Shown here: piece after piece, positions 36,618-49,167 of the stretch
Layout: every line of letters begins with the position of its first letter
How positions within the stretch are numbered: the stretch's first letter is position 1
From: Xiphydria camelus
Taxonomy: Eukaryota; Arthropoda; Insecta; Hymenoptera; Xiphydriidae
Direction: 5' to 3'
Length of the DNA: 64,000 nt
Assembly (NCBI GenBank): GCA_963678675.1
Contig: OY783195.1
Location: 23,274,387-23,338,386, forward strand
Made by a program: the position numbers and the translations under genes
The notes under the pieces: model-generated
The model's database searches: none
What the model was told of the DNA's origin: nothing
What the model saw: the letters and a program-made list of their open reading frames with translations, nothing else

Positions 36618-38221
36618 GGCTGCAACTCGACAAAGTAGTTTACACGGGCGCAAAATGGGACGAATAATCAGGTATGCAAAGGTCTGATAACGCGCGACTC
36701 GTAACGCTCGTACCCGGAATAGAACCCGGTCGTATAGGTACCCGATACCACCGCCGCGAACGCAGCGCTATACTAGGCTAGAGGCTATGAGTACATACCC
36801 ACCACCCAGCGGAAAATGGCACCGCGGCGCCCAAAGAGAGAGGGGTATCGGGTCCTTTTCTTCTTCCCGCTCCCCTTTACCACCTACTTCCAACCTACAC
36901 GGGAGATTAGCGACCCGGGATTCGGATAATTCGCGAGTCGAGGAGGCAAAGTTTCCAAACGCCGTCGAGACGCTCCGGCGGGAACTTTTGCACGAGGTAC
37001 CAAATCTTTCCCCGGCGTCGGCAAGAAGCGCGAGCGGGATATGTAGTGAGAGCCGCGAAGGGGTTGAAGGGGGGGCTTTCGAGTCTCCGACTCCGCGATT
37101 TTATTTTAGCTTCATAACGTCGCCTTCGTCTCACTTGGACACATTCTTTGGAACCCCTGCTAACGAGTACGCGATGGCGCGTCTTCCCGCGCCGCCGCGT
37201 AAAGGGAAGGTGAACCCGAGGGGAATAAAGGATCCGCTCTAAAAAGTGAAGCCGTCCTTTAATCTCGGTAGACGTTACGTCGTACGACCGCTTTGCTCCG
37301 TCGTTGCAAGGTAGACGTGGTAGTTAACAGGAGAACGCATCACGCGTGCGGTTCTCGTGCTCTTTGAGGAAATAGTGCAGTTTTGAAGTGCGATTGCAGC
37401 GATGCGTTTCGTTCGGCAGGAGAATCTGTGCGGGTTGTAAAAAATTGAGAATAAAAAGATGCAAGAGAGAGGATATCCGAATAGCTTGGAAAAATTATGA
37501 CTCTCTTGTTCTTTTGGTATATGTATTCCCTCAAAAAACTATTGCTTATATAAGATCGCCAGCAAAACAGAAGTAGAGGAAACCGGGATGATGTGCAAGG
37601 TATTCTTTAACCAAACTGTATTTTTAAACAATTATCAACGTTTCCTAGCTGATCCGATCGTAAAACAATGATATTCGGTGACTAGTTTTCTCGCCTCTCA
37701 ATAAACAGTTTGCAAACGATAATAAACTTGTTTATTTTCCCTATGAAAATGTCGACTGAGAAAATTCGCTCTCTTTGCTGTTCGCGAATTTCATTATACA
37801 ACCTACTTACTCGTGTATAATGATTGTGTTTCATTTTTTAAAATTTGATATTAATAAGAGTCGTTTGATGTTCATTATAATAACCAATTTCTAAACTGAT
37901 AAAGATATCAATGGAAATACTATAAAGATATGAATTGGTAATGATAAAAAGCTGAATTTCTAAAAATATTAATTTGTAAAAAAATTAATAGTTACGAACT
38001 TACGATTTAAACGCTAATTAGTTTTTAAATTAAATTTCTTTGAAGAAGTTTTAACGAGAAGCGTTAAATATTACGGAGATATTGTAGTACGAAGAAGCAA
38101 AGCTTTTACGCATAATTGGATAGCGAATAAAAACTTTCAAAACTCGCTTCACCGGTTTGCTCTAATTTTTGTTTACAAATGAACTGAAACAATAACTCCA
38201 GTATACAGAATCATATTGAGA
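35949..38221. other. Intronic sequence with a (GA)n tract
   Basis: A (GA)n microsatellite lies at about 36581-36614. CpG-rich DNA follows at 36700-37250. The long minus-strand frame at 36060-36653 translates the microsatellite to Ser-Leu repeats and shows no domain. No exon supported. Confidence 0.4.
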
Positions 38222-38468
38222 GAAAAGGTCTAATTGAATACGAACCTAATATGTAGAAAAATTTATTTGAGATAAATAGGAATTTATTCACATCGAACAA
38301 AAGTCTATTTGAATTATTATAGATAAATATTTTGCATGTCTTTTAATCAAGTACGAATCTAGTAGAACATTAATTTAATTCAAATAGACTTTTATTCGAT
38401 GTGAATAAATTCCTATTCATCTGAAATAAATGTTCCCATTAGGTTCGTATATTCAACTATATCTTTTC
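38222..38468. mobile_element. ~245 bp palindromic MITE
   Basis: The arms pair GAATACGAACCTAATATGTA (38236) with AGGTTCGTATATTCAACTAT (right). They also pair AATAGGAATTTATTCACATC, then GAACAAAAGTCTATTTGAAT, with ATTCAAATAGACTTTTATTC, then GATGTGAATAAATTCCTATT. Non-coding. Confidence 0.75.
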
Positions 38469-39375
38469 CTTGAGTGCACGGGCACGGGCACGGGTATATG
38501 ATCCAATATCTAGAGTAGAATATTTCGAACAATAATGTGTAAATATCGACGACCGTGGTTAGATTAATATAGCAATAATGAAATGCCTACAATCATAATT
38601 ATACTCTTTCGCAGTTTATTGACACTCACTGAGAGCTGGTGCAGAAATTAATGACGCAGTCAAAGGGTTAAGCATGTATCTCTTGGTGACCGGGTGGGGA
38701 CGGAAACGAGGAATCCCGCGTGGTGACTCTATCGATCGTCCTCTCGCTCACCCCCAATCCGCACCTCCTGCAGTTAATTCCGACAAACTGCCGTTTTCGA
38801 TTGCATTTTTCACATCGTCACCGATAAATCGCGCGTACAAATCCCTTCACTCTTGACACAAAAATTTTTCATTATACGTGCACTTCACATCCCGATAGTT
38901 TTTTATTAAAGTGCCATCACTTTATCCATTAAATGGGTACCTACACAAGAATCACTTTTCCACCCCGAGTTCGGCACGGGAGTCCACGTATGCACGGACA
39001 AATCCATACGATAAATTCTACCGTCCCAGCGAGTATTTGCGAGCGAGCAAACACACGGCGAATACACGTACACGATGTCCCATGCGTGCCCTTTGCGCGA
39101 TGCAGCATTGATCACGAGACGCCGCGCCGGTGCACGCCGCTGTACTTACCTAATTGAATCGTTCCCCCCGGCATGTAAGGAGCCGCCGAACTAGCGTCGT
39201 GTTGCTTTTTAATTTGGACTTCCCGCGCGTTCGGAATTTATTACTCGTAGCAGCCCCGAGCTCTCACGGTGAGCTGCGCGCGAGTAACGCCGGTAACGAT
39301 CATGCAACCGGCTGAGGGCAGAGGGGACGGGGAGTGTAGCTTTAACCGTGGACGTTATAAAAAATTGATGTTTAC
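38469..39375. other. Intronic sequence next to the Beat Ig exon
   Basis: Unique CpG-rich DNA without an extra exon. An isolated AAAGGGTTAA at about 38663-38672 could be a solitary piggyBac-type end, but no partner end was found. Confidence 0.35.
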
Positions 39376-39589
39376 CTCTCTCCGGCACGGGCTCACGCAA
39401 TCCACCGCCGAGCTGCACTTCGCTCGTCAATGTGTATATGCCGGGAATCTCGGCTATGCAGCGCAGGTTCAGCTGACCATTCACGTAATGAGACGGCTGA
39501 AGGTGAAGATTGAGCTCGCTCCACTGGAGCCCGGGATCGACGTTCGCGCTCTCGCCGCGTTCGGGCTCGCGATGCTTCTGTCGGCCGAC
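39376..39589 (-). CDS. Beaten-path (Beat) family protein, Ig2 exon
   Basis: The 214 bp exon reads from GTC at 39589 after acceptor TTTTCGCAG and ends at a phase-1 donor G|GTAAAC (39376/39375). It encodes a polar linker (VGRQKHREPERGESANVDPG), then LQWSELNLHLQPSHYVNGQL, then NLRCIAEIPGIYTLTSEVQL, then GGGLREPVPER. This is the second half of the second Ig-like domain of insect Beat proteins. NLRC carries the conserved second disulphide cysteine, and the PVPER end is a family hallmark. Linked to 28884-28972 by matching phase. The first Ig domain, signal peptide and first half of Ig2 were not found up to 64000, so 5' exons probably lie outside the window. Family assignment is strong, paralogue unassigned. 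Confidence 0.82.
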
Positions 39590-39979
39590 CTGCGAAAAGT
39601 CAATCGTAAATCCTTAGAGTCGTTCGGAACGAACTTCCGTCTCGGCGGGGCCGGGCGAGGGGCGCGCGCCCCGGTCGAACGCACCGTCCGGAAAACGGTT
39701 AAAAGGAGATCGACGCGGGCAAGTGTAAATCTGCGCTTTTAACGAAAGCTATTCACCCGGGAAAGAAAGTAGCACCCTCGAAAAGCATCGCGGGGTATAA
39801 AGAGGAGCGCTTTTGACTCGGGGATTCTAGGGTCGATTGCGGACGTCCCGGCGAGTGTCGGCGCGCCTCGATTAACGTCGGCTTACGTAAACTTAAGCAA
39901 GGCCGGGATCGACTTCGACGTGTGGGTGTCGCTCATTTCGGGAGGGAAGAAGAACTCGCGCAACGTGTCGGCACAAACG

Positions 39980-39981
<2 letters not shown>
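39590..39981. other. Intronic sequence upstream of the Ig2 exon
   Basis: CpG-rich sequence; contains the polypyrimidine stretch and AG acceptor used by the Beat Ig2 exon. Nothing else supported. Confidence 0.35.
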
Positions 39982-40028
<47 letters not shown>

Positions 40029-40093
40029 TCCGTCCCCCCTCTCTCTCTCTCTCTCTCTCCGTCCCTCCCCCTCTCTCTCTCTCTCTCTCTCTC
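39982..40093. repeat. (CT)n microsatellite with CCGTCCC interruptions
   Basis: About 110 bp of CT repeat broken by CCCTCTCCGTCCCCC and CCGTCCCTCCC. Open frames through it are Ser-Leu artefacts. Confidence 0.92.
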
Positions 40094-40771
40094 CTCTTTC
40101 CTATAAGGCAAGTAAACAGTGTGAGTCACAACGGGGAGACGAACTAAAGTTGGCAATTCCTAAAAAGAGACAAATCATATGGAGGAGAGCCGCCAAATGT
40201 GGACCGCGGCGCCTAGGTTGGTCCATCTCGATATAGTGGGGATCCAAAAATTGGGCACTAAAAAATTTGGGCATCCCCTACTTTCGTGCCCTCTTTCTGG
40301 TTACTCTGCCGGCATTCAAATGAGGGGCACCATAGTTGGGACGGCTCCACGAGAAACAAAAATTAGCAATAATATTAATAGAGGAAGAATAAAACATTGC
40401 TCCCCTCAACCAGCGGCATTTATTGCTATACTAAAATTTGTAACATTGCTTAATGTAAAAACAACACATTATTGCAAAGTATTGCAGCAATATATTGTTC
40501 TAAGATGTTGAAGCAATACCTATAGTACTGGTAAGTTTAGCAACGATTAATTATTGCCAGGTCTCTGAGCAATACGTAATAATTAACATTAATCTACAAA
40601 AAAATATCGTTAATACTTTCAGCGACATTCGTGGAGACGAGTTAGTTACGAGACATGAAAATCACTTTAAATGGAACGCGCTATTTTCACTCTTACAAAA
40701 GTTATAAATCTCGTCAGGACTAATGAAAATGGTATAAAGTGTAATCACAACCGTTTGTGAGATATTGTCAT
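40094..40771. other. Intergenic/intronic, dispersed GCAATAT repeat
   Basis: At about 40365-40620 the words GCAATA, TATTGC and AGCAATA recur many times, as at 6170-6390 and 41340-41600. A TTGGACC/GGTTGGTCC-like patch at about 40195-40225 resembles decayed pogo-type MITE ends. No gene. Confidence 0.4.
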
Positions 40772-40775
40772 TTAA

Positions 40776-41081
40776 CCCTTTTAGTGCCGGAGGCCGATAT
40801 ATCGGCCCTTTCTGCACTGGCGAAAAGTGCCAGAGCCGATATATCGGCCCGCACCTTGTAGCACTTATACCTTTGTTATTTATGTAATTTTCGATGAATA
40901 TAGAAAAATTAGCGTCACTGTTCTTATTCTCTATTTTGTCCTTAATACACTGCTTTTTGAATTATGTAAATGTAGCTCTTCGTTTGGTTTTTATGAGTCT
41001 TTTTCCAAATCCTAGTAAAATCGTAAAATTCGGCCGGTTATCTTCGCATAAGCACCTCTTTTTCGCCCGGCACTAAAAGGG
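40776..41081. mobile_element. piggyBac-like MITE D
   Basis: TTAA at 40772-40775 and 41082-41085, with perfect inverted ends CCCTTTTAGTGCCGG and CCGGCACTAAAAGGG. The palindrome GGCCGATATATCGGCC starts 16 bp from the left end (40792-40807), and a second copy sits at 40835-40848. The expected right-end palindrome is not evident. Non-coding, about 306 bp. Confidence 0.82.
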
Positions 41082-41085
41082 TTAA

Positions 41086-43247
41086 GTAATTGCACGCGCG
41101 TAATTGTAGATGTCCTCATCTTACAAGTCTGATCGGTCACAAACGGGGTTAAGCGGATGCATATTTCACCTTATATCTTCCTTATAGTTTCAACGAGCTC
41201 TATACCTTTTATTAGAAGGAAATTGTATAATTTAGCCTATAGTTTAAATTGTAATACCTCTGCTTCCTACATTTTTTCGTATTATTAAAAATGGATAAAA
41301 TAAAATAGGTTCTAAACCAGAAAGAAATTGTTGTTATTTCTATAATATATCTTATCCAAATGTATATTGCAATTTTTAAAGCAATTATATTGCTATAAAA
41401 TATATCAGCAATATTTCATTGATAGATCGACGATAATTTTATTGTTCTTGTATTGCAGAATAGCTATAACGTTTCACAGCAATAACATATTTTTTGATAC
41501 AGCAATATTATAATGCTTCGATAACAATCATAATTGCTGCTAGTGCAATAATATTTCTGCAATATTTTTCTTGCTAGTTCGACGATACTTTTTTTTTCCG
41601 TATACTGCAGCATCACACTTCTATTCCGAAGATATCTGCGTACACTAAAAGTAGGTATACGTGCAGTATCCTCACCATTCAAGGAGACTGTGTTTCACTA
41701 GCGCAAATAAATATAATTCCTCTTTCTCTTTTTCTTCGACAATGACGTTTAAATCTCACGCACGGTGCAGCTCTTCGTTAATAATGCTGACGGTTCAAAG
41801 AGTAATTAGAGGTGCGAATGTGAAAAATGTCACACGCTGCTCGACCCTTTTCATCTCCCCCTCCTTCATCCCGTCATTCTTTCTCTCTCTTTCGCCTTCA
41901 CACCCGCGAGCTTCCGCGTTCATACTTCCAATTAGGTACCTATACGCCTCCGACGAACGGGGACGAAAATTTGTTACCCCGGAAACCCTTTCCTTTCTAT
42001 TGAAGCAACCCCCTCTCCCCGGGACCACCTTTTCCCCAGCTCCCACCCTTTCCCTAGCTCCTCGCACCAACTTCGCGCGTGTACGGTGTCGCGTCGTCGC
42101 CTTAAGTTTCGACGACTTCGGGCGGGACGTTATTATTACGTCACGAGACTTCCCCGTTCGCGCCCCATACTCGAGCCGTCCGGAAAAATGAATGGGGCCA
42201 CTCGAAATCTCTTCATGGCAGGTTGGTACACCTGTCCAATCTCGTTTGCCCCCGTCGAGGGGCGGAAAACGAGCGAGACGCGGCACTTTTCCGCGTTTCT
42301 TCTCGTCGCTCCGTACAGGGAGCCTTTACGCGCCGGAGCGCGACTCGCCCCGGAAGATTACCGCCCATATAAAGCCGGAAGACTTATCCTTTTCGCATCG
42401 CGCGAACACCGAACTTTCGCGAGATTTAAATTTCGCTTACCAAACACCTTCTCGGCCGAGACACCACGGCGTCCCCCCACGGAGCAGGGGCGGTGTCTCG
42501 GTGTTGAAAGAGGAGGTGATAGAGAGGGAAAGACAGAGAGAGGTGGGGCAAGGGTGCGAGAGAGGGAAACGGAAAAGAAGGGGGGAGGATTATTAGAGAC
42601 GCCGCTTGCCGCACCAGCTATTCCATGCCGTGCGCAAACGGTTAAGGAGTTTATCTCCAAGCTGTTCAATTAGAGAAAACTGAGAGAACGGTTTGGTACC
42701 GGGGGAGAAGGGAGAGCGCGGAACCCCGTAGGTCGAGGATTTGGGCGTGCGAGAAACGGTATACGGGATTACCAAGGCGCGACAACGATCGTTAGGCGAC
42801 GAGCTCGCGTCTCTGTGAAAGGCGATGTACGATACATAAATACCTATACGCGCTCTTCACCGTATGCAGGGGCACGTGGGAATGTGCCGAAGCATAGACT
42901 CTATACTGGCTGGTGTGTTGTTGGTGAGCTGCGGCACGTCAACAGCCGTTCGATCGGGTTGCGCGCCCAAAGTGATTGGCGTATTGTTTAAAGTCTGCTA
43001 CCCCGTACACCCCATCTACCGGTATCCCATCCTAACTCTGATTCCGTATAGCTATTGTGTACTTTGACAGGTTGGTGAACGTCGCCGTCGAAACGCGCCC
43101 CAAGATCGCGTAGGGTGACGGATACAATAATTGTTAGCATCCCGATAATGATTGACACACTTCGACGATGACTGTATTCAGACAAAGAGAGATAAAGATA
43201 TGTCAATGAGTGTACAGTTTCGTTTCTTAAAATGCCAATAACTGTAG
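41086..43247. other. Unique sequence with GCAATAT repeat, no supported gene
   Basis: The dispersed GCAATAT-type repeat recurs at 41340-41600. From about 41850 to 42700 the DNA is GC-rich, with mutually overlapping frames (up to 195 codons, 42086-42673) on both strands and no recognised domain. Confidence 0.35.
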
Positions 43248-43490
43248 ATGGAAAAACGGATACCGGTAAATGTTACTGTATTTACGATGAAAGAGGTACA
43301 CATGAGAGTTTTCGGATGTTTTTACAGTGCGGTAATTTTTCTTTTGAAAACATTAAATCGTGATAGTTTACATTAACATTTACCAGTTTCCAAGGAAAAA
43401 TTGTTCTTCGGCACAGTAGAAACATCCGAAAACCCTTACGTATACATTTTTTTTATCGTAAATACAGTAAAATTTACTGGACTTTCCGTG
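43248..43490. mobile_element. ~243 bp palindromic MITE, copy 2
   Basis: Collinear with 27232-27464: GTTTTCGGATGTTTTTACAG, TTAAATCGTGATAGTTTACA and GAAACATCCGAAAACCCTTA correspond base for base with a few changes. The right end GGACTTTCCGTG is preserved. The left end is more eroded. Confidence 0.75.
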
Positions 43491-45102
43491 CCCCACCTAC
43501 TCGTTATCTTGGTAAAGATGAATTTTTTTATTGAAAATTGCAATGTAAACATTTCATTGCCGTTGTTTTGAAATTACGCATTCGAATGTTATTCCTCTTT
43601 GAAAAATAATTACGTACATCTGAAAATATTTCTCTTATGACGTAAATAAAACACGTATGCAATAAAGAAATAACTACTTCGTCTTGTGTGTGTGTGAATA
43701 CTTTATATAGGCATACCACAAAGAATTGTTTTATGGAAATATTGTTGAGATAGGATATTTATTATTCGTCGGATCAGTGTTTTTGAAATAAGAGAGTGAA
43801 AAATATCTAAAATTTTCTAAATCAAGTTTCTAAACGTTTTAGATATTGCTATTTCTCTGGCGCAAACGTCAATGCTGTGGTGTAATTTAAAAACTGCAGC
43901 TTGATAAATTGCAAAAACGCGAGCATCTCATCCTTCCTTTATAGGTACATTCGCTTTAAAGGAACACGTGCAATTGAAATTTGAATTCGATCTGAATATC
44001 GGTTTCCGAATTACAATACACACAGCATGAGAAAAGCGATTCGTTGGAAAGCGGTTTTAAAGTTGGACATTCGACTACCCGCTAGCCGCAGTGATATTGG
44101 ATAAAATACCAATTGTGGGATAGTATATCGTTCATTTTATCGTCGCTGCGCCGCTCTTTATTCAATTTAAATATGTCTGCTGTACGTATTTTGATGCCTC
44201 GTGGCGACTATACATATACGTACTAGGCTCTATATTAAATGAAGCGTCGCAGACCGTGAAATAAAAATCAATCTATATACGCAATCGATATAAAAACGCA
44301 GCAAAAACTTAATTTTTCTCAACTAGTGTAATTCCAAAAATTTCAGAATATTTATATTTGAACTTCCTGCGAAGTATTTTTTTTTTAATATACCTTTGAA
44401 ATTAAATACCAGTAGAATATGCCTTCTGGAATTCGGGCCTCCGGCAACAATTTCATGTTTTCCCCCATTAACGCGGACACCGTATTTTCCGGTAATTATT
44501 ATACTCTTCAGAAACGAGACGTTTTTGCAGCTACGATGTTTACCAGTTTTCAGAGTTATAATTATAATTTGTTCCACGGGGCTCTGCGTACCTGCGACTG
44601 TCAGAAATTATGGAATGTTGCTCTTAATAACGTTACGTACAACTAAATATCCCAAATTTGATTTAATATTAATTAATAGAGATGATGCATCTTTTTGTAA
44701 GTTCCATTGAGTGATCCTAGATTTTACTGAGAAAATGTGCACTTTCTCTTAAAAATTTTTCGCATCTTAATGAATAGGATTTCTGATCAAGCCACCACGT
44801 TGAATATAATTTATCGTAGCACGACTATAATTTCGAAGGCCCCCGAATCAAAAATTTTGAACCTATTGTGATATCGTACATATTTTGAAACAGTCACCTT
44901 TTGAACATCTTCGTTATTGATGTTTGATAATGGAACTAAATAGCTTAAATATTAGTTCTCTTTTAGGCGTAAAGATCTTAAATCATTTTATTATTTTCGT
45001 CCTCGACGTATTATGAGTGTCCGCATCATATATTTTTTCGATTTTCGATTCTATATATTGAAACTATAAATCTTTCATTATTTTACATTTATTTTTATAC
45101 AT
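43491..45102. other. AT-rich unique sequence, no gene seen
   Basis: No supported exon or repeat. Opposite-strand short frames around 44323-44710 overlap each other and lack domains. Confidence 0.3.
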
Positions 45103-45106
45103 TTAA

Positions 45107-45804
45107 CCCTTTGAAGCACACATTTTCCTGATATCCTTATTTTCATAAACATAGTTCCTCCTCAGGTTTTTGGGGTCGCTGATTTCAAATTTGCTCAGAT
45201 TTTCAACATTCAAAATGGCGGATCCAATATGGCGGACCAAATTTGTAAAACTGACTTCGATCATGGTGAAAATTGGTATACATGGGTTTTTGGGGTCTCT
45301 GATTTCAAATTTGCTATCAGAGTTTCAAAATTCAAAATGGCGGATCCAATATCCGCCATTTTGAACTTTGAAAATCTGACCATGTATTCGTAATCAGCGA
45401 TCCCAAAAACTGCCAGATGTACATTTTCATGATATTTGCACCGTTTTCCGAATTTTGATCCGCCATATTGGATCCGCCATTTTGAATTTTGAAAATCTGA
45501 CCATGGATTCGTAATCAGCGACCCCAAAAACTTCACGGTGGCGACTTTGGCGCCAAAACTTCGAAAAATTTCGAAGATAATGAATTTTATCTAGAAAAAT
45601 TGCGATTTGTCAAGATTTGCTTATCCGCATTAACAAAATCATGCATGATTTCAAATTATTGCACATCAATTCTTATTCTTGAATATATTCGGACTATAAC
45701 TAATGCCAAAACACCAAAAAAAAATACGAAAATTCAGTGAAAATTACTGAGAAAATGGTTATAAAGAAGGTGGCACTCTCAGAGTGCCACCATGCCGCAA
45801 AGGG
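45107..45804. mobile_element. piggyBac-like non-autonomous element E
   Basis: TTAA at 45103-45106 and 45805-45808, ends CCCTTTG and CAAAGGG. The perfect 23 bp palindrome GGTGGCACTCTCAGAGTGCC plus ACC (45769-45791) ends 13 bp from the right end. The interior holds four copies of a module with TTTTTGGGGTC, then GATTTCAAATTTGCT, then CAAAATGGCGGATCCAATAT: two forward (about 45165-45240 and 45288-45358) and two inverted (about 45350-45415 and 45462-45535). No transposase. Confidence 0.75.
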
Positions 45805-45808
45805 TTAA

Positions 45809-47074
45809 GACACGCGTCTACGTCTTATTTCTTTCATCGCGCAGGACTGCATCGATATCAAGCCTCCAAATTTTAATCGAGAAACGTCTTGTTGATTATC
45901 ACGGCAACTAAGTGTTATTGATTCTCATGGTAACCAACAAATGGTAATTTTCCTGACAACTGGTCCAAACCTGGGTCCCTAGAAAATCAATATTTCTTAT
46001 TCACATCTGGTGCCATTCAGTCTTATGCCATTGTTATCTAATACCAAAAGTGATGTATATAAGTCCGCATCGCAGAATTTTTTACAGTGTGTGTTAAACC
46101 TGCGAGTCGTGGTAATGATGCGACGACATTGAAGTTCGCAATAGGTTCAAAATTTCGACTCGGGCCATGGGTATACGTAGAAGTCCTGTACAAATAAACG
46201 GATAAACTGCAGGTATACACACGAGAGTGCAGTCGACCCCCAACCATTGCGCCTTGTCGGCCGAAATTCCCCGCGCCATCCCGTGCACCGAGCTGCACCG
46301 CCCGAGAAGTAACCACCCGTAAAACGGTAGTTGGTTCCAGAAATTTCATCAGGAGCGCGACGCGCGTTCCGGATTCGTCGCGCGAAAATTTCTCGTCGGG
46401 GCGCGGTATGAGAATTTTATCCCGTCTCGTGCTTTGTTCGCGCGCGCGACGCTCGCGTTGTTAAAACTCGAAGACGCATCGTTTCCGGTTTCGGATCGTC
46501 GAGCGCGCGCGGTATCGTCGCGGCCGAACGATAATAGGCAGTTCCTACTTCGCGCATCCCATACAATACCCCACCCCGAGAATACGAAGGGAAATGGGGC
46601 TATTTTCGCGCGACCCTCGGGGAATTTATTTATTTCCCCGACTCGACAAATAATTCATCCGAGGCGGTTCCCTTTTTCTTTTTATGGATTTTGAGAGCGC
46701 CACCGCGCGAATTTACATTAGTGCCTACATATTGAAAATGCGAGCAGGGAGGGAGAGCGAAAACGTCGCGTCGGGCGTCACACCCTCGGGTCTCGTTGCC
46801 GCATCGGTGCGTCTGGCTTTTACGCGTCGATTTCCACTTGGTTTCGAACGCGACACCATTCGCTTCTGACAATATGAACATTTCCATCGCGTATCGCGAT
46901 AGTCTTTTTTTTTTCCCTCAACGTCGAAGCATATAAAACGAGACTCGGAGCGAAGGATACGATAGAGTGTCGGAGAAGCGATATCGGTGCTACGGTTTTA
47001 GCTGCTTCTTGCTCCATAATAATCAATGGGATAGTGAAAATATGGGGTTCAGAGTTTTGTTTTAATTTTGGGAT
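45809..47074. other. Unique sequence with one repeated module
   Basis: 46004-46090 is a diverged copy of 49827-49911 (shared CATTCAGTCTTATGCCATTG and GCAGAATTTTTTACAGTGT). The rest is CpG-rich from 46350. No supported gene. Confidence 0.4.
46004..46090 (+). repeat. ~87 bp dispersed module, copy 1
   Basis: Matches 49827-49911 in the same orientation from TCATTCAG/CCATTCAG to TTTTTTACAGTGT. The second copy starts directly at the end of the fold-back 49168-49823. Confidence 0.6.
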
Positions 47075-47076
47075 TA

Positions 47077-47182
47077 AGTGGGGTTAACTGGGATGCTCCG
47101 GTTGACCTTTACTTGCACGGCTATTCTACGCTACAGTGGCTTTGGGGGCTAACTCGAGTATACATCGCAGTTAACCCCACTT
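47077..47182. mobile_element. 106 bp mariner-type MITE
   Basis: AGTGGGGTTAACTG at 47077 is mirrored by CAGTTAACCCCACTT ending at 47182. TA duplications lie at 47075-47076 and 47183-47184. Non-coding. Confidence 0.7.
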
Positions 47183-47184
47183 TA

Positions 47185-49167
47185 CAAAAGAGTACTCCAT
47201 AATTGTATCATCCTCTTTAATATGCAAGATGTATATGAAAAAACCTCGAGATTTAGTAACAGAAACTTCAGACCCTCCCGACACTTAACTTTAAATTTAC
47301 ATTTTTCGAATGATCGACCTGACATACAGGTATTATTTAAAATGCTCTTCTGAATGAATCAAAGAACTAGTAAATTTGTACATTGAAAATTATAGAACAA
47401 CATAGATTTTGCTTGCAATTATACGAGATAACCATACTCCACTACGCCGTGTTCTCAAATTATTAATCAAAAATAAAGTACACCATTAAAATATTTATCT
47501 TAAACTTTAGGAAAATACTGATATTTTTGTTAAATACAAAAATGCATTAAATATAATGTACACTTTTCTTGAAATTCAGAAAAACGTCATATGGACTATG
47601 AGTTTCTGTAAGAGTTTGCTTTCAAATTAGAAAACAATCCAAATTATTGCGAAATTGTTACTTGGAATTCAAATAAATACACGTCCCTTAAAATGAAGGA
47701 TACAATCATTTCAAATATTTGAAACACATCTGTGTATTATCGTGTTTAGAAGTTAAAATGCAACTTTTTCAACCGTGCACTTTATTCTATCAATAACTCT
47801 GGGTCTTCGAGAAACTCACCGAACTATCCCTTTAAACCCATTTTTGATAAGCAGTCGGGCGAGATGAAGTCGACGATACGCAGATATAGGTGTACACTAT
47901 CAAACTTTGATAGTACCCCCGTGTTATCTCTACTGTTATAAGGCCGCAGCCCGCTTTGTCCCCGAATCTTCGAAGAGCCTGTATGTATGCAAATTCTCCG
48001 TTGGGAATAGGAGTACTTACAAATACGAAACACCGTCGCAACGCAACCTCTCTCCCCCCCCCCCCCCCAATGCCGCATCGTTTGCGATTTTCTTGGCTCG
48101 TTCCAAGTGCTATACCCGCCCGCAAGTGTATTTACCGTTCCACGCGTTGGTGGGAAAACCCTGGAAAAATTTTAGGAAGTATTTTTACCGAGGTGCGCGC
48201 GCGCGCGCCACGCCGTACTTAGGCGCCGAATATAATGTAAGCCGCTAGGGGACGGCGCGTGCGTTGCTCCGCGGGAATTATCAATCATCGGGATGTGTGT
48301 TCGATTCGACGCCGCGGTACGAGAATCCCGCGAGACCCGCAGACGCCTCCGTGCCGCGCGCCGCGGGTGAAACATTCCGTGCGGAGGATCGCTCAGCGAA
48401 ACATTCGAGTCGTTCATTCGCGCCGTTATAGAGACGCGGTGTTTGAAGCACCCCTTTGAGCGATGATCCGCGATGAAGCGTCCGCGTTTCTACGAGGGCG
48501 ATGCGCGAGAACGCGCGTGGTTACGCCGCGAACGCGATAAATCTCGTCGATATGAGCGGGCCGAGCGTGTGCGGCGGAGTCATTTGAAACGGGTCGAACG
48601 TCACGGCGAGCATTCGCGCGGTTCCGCTTAACCGTTCCGCTCCTTCTCTCGAGAACAGTGACGCGCCACATGGCGCGCGGCGATTTAAATAATTCCGAGG
48701 GACCACCGTCGCGATATTATGACCTCTGCGGCCTCACGCAGAACGTGCCAATATCGTGCGGGCGAAGCGCTTTGGGACGGTATTTTTATCGGGGGGAGGG
48801 GTGGGAGAGGGGTGCTACACGTGGCGTAGACGAGGAATCGACGCACATCGTGGGTTATAACACCTGGGTGGAATGTACATCGCGCTGGTAAGGGTGAACG
48901 TGAATATCGGCGTCTCTAGGAGCAGGATCAAGATTGTGGACGAGCATTGCCTAAACTTGGGTAAAATTGAATCAACTGATCGGAGATTATTTTCTAAGAT
49001 GCATCTTAGTGACATGCACATGTGCAATGTCATGATAGATAAAAGATCTGTTACCTATGCGCATTGAGAAAAATGAGTGACTCTGCCTACTGAATTTCTG
49101 GACCTTACACGGTAAAAAAGTTGAGGCAATTTTTAACATCATTTTACCGGTGTGGACCTATATATCG
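47185..49167. other. AT-rich then CpG-rich unique sequence, no supported gene
   Basis: AT-rich to about 47780, then strongly CpG-rich to about 48850, with a poly-C run at about 48053-48068 and a (CG)n patch at about 48196-48209. Overlapping frames on both strands carry no domain. Confidence 0.35.

Larger units (their letters stand above)
28973..39375 (-). other. 10.4 kb intron of the Beat-like gene
   Basis: The intron begins GTAAAC (39375-39370) and ends TTGCAG (28978-28973) on the minus strand, interrupting a codon after its first base. It has accumulated at least six separable transposon insertions, including the nested stack at 30586-33018. The transposase remnant at 31228-32382 lies on the opposite strand to the gene. 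Confidence 0.7.

Noticed and set aside
36060..36653. 197-codon minus-strand frame with a hydrophobic Ser-Leu run resembling a signal peptide
   Set aside because: The hydrophobic run is the (GA)n microsatellite read backwards.
42086..42673. 195-codon plus-strand frame with overlapping opposite-strand frames
   Set aside because: GC-rich DNA opens several frames at once. There is no domain and no splice support.
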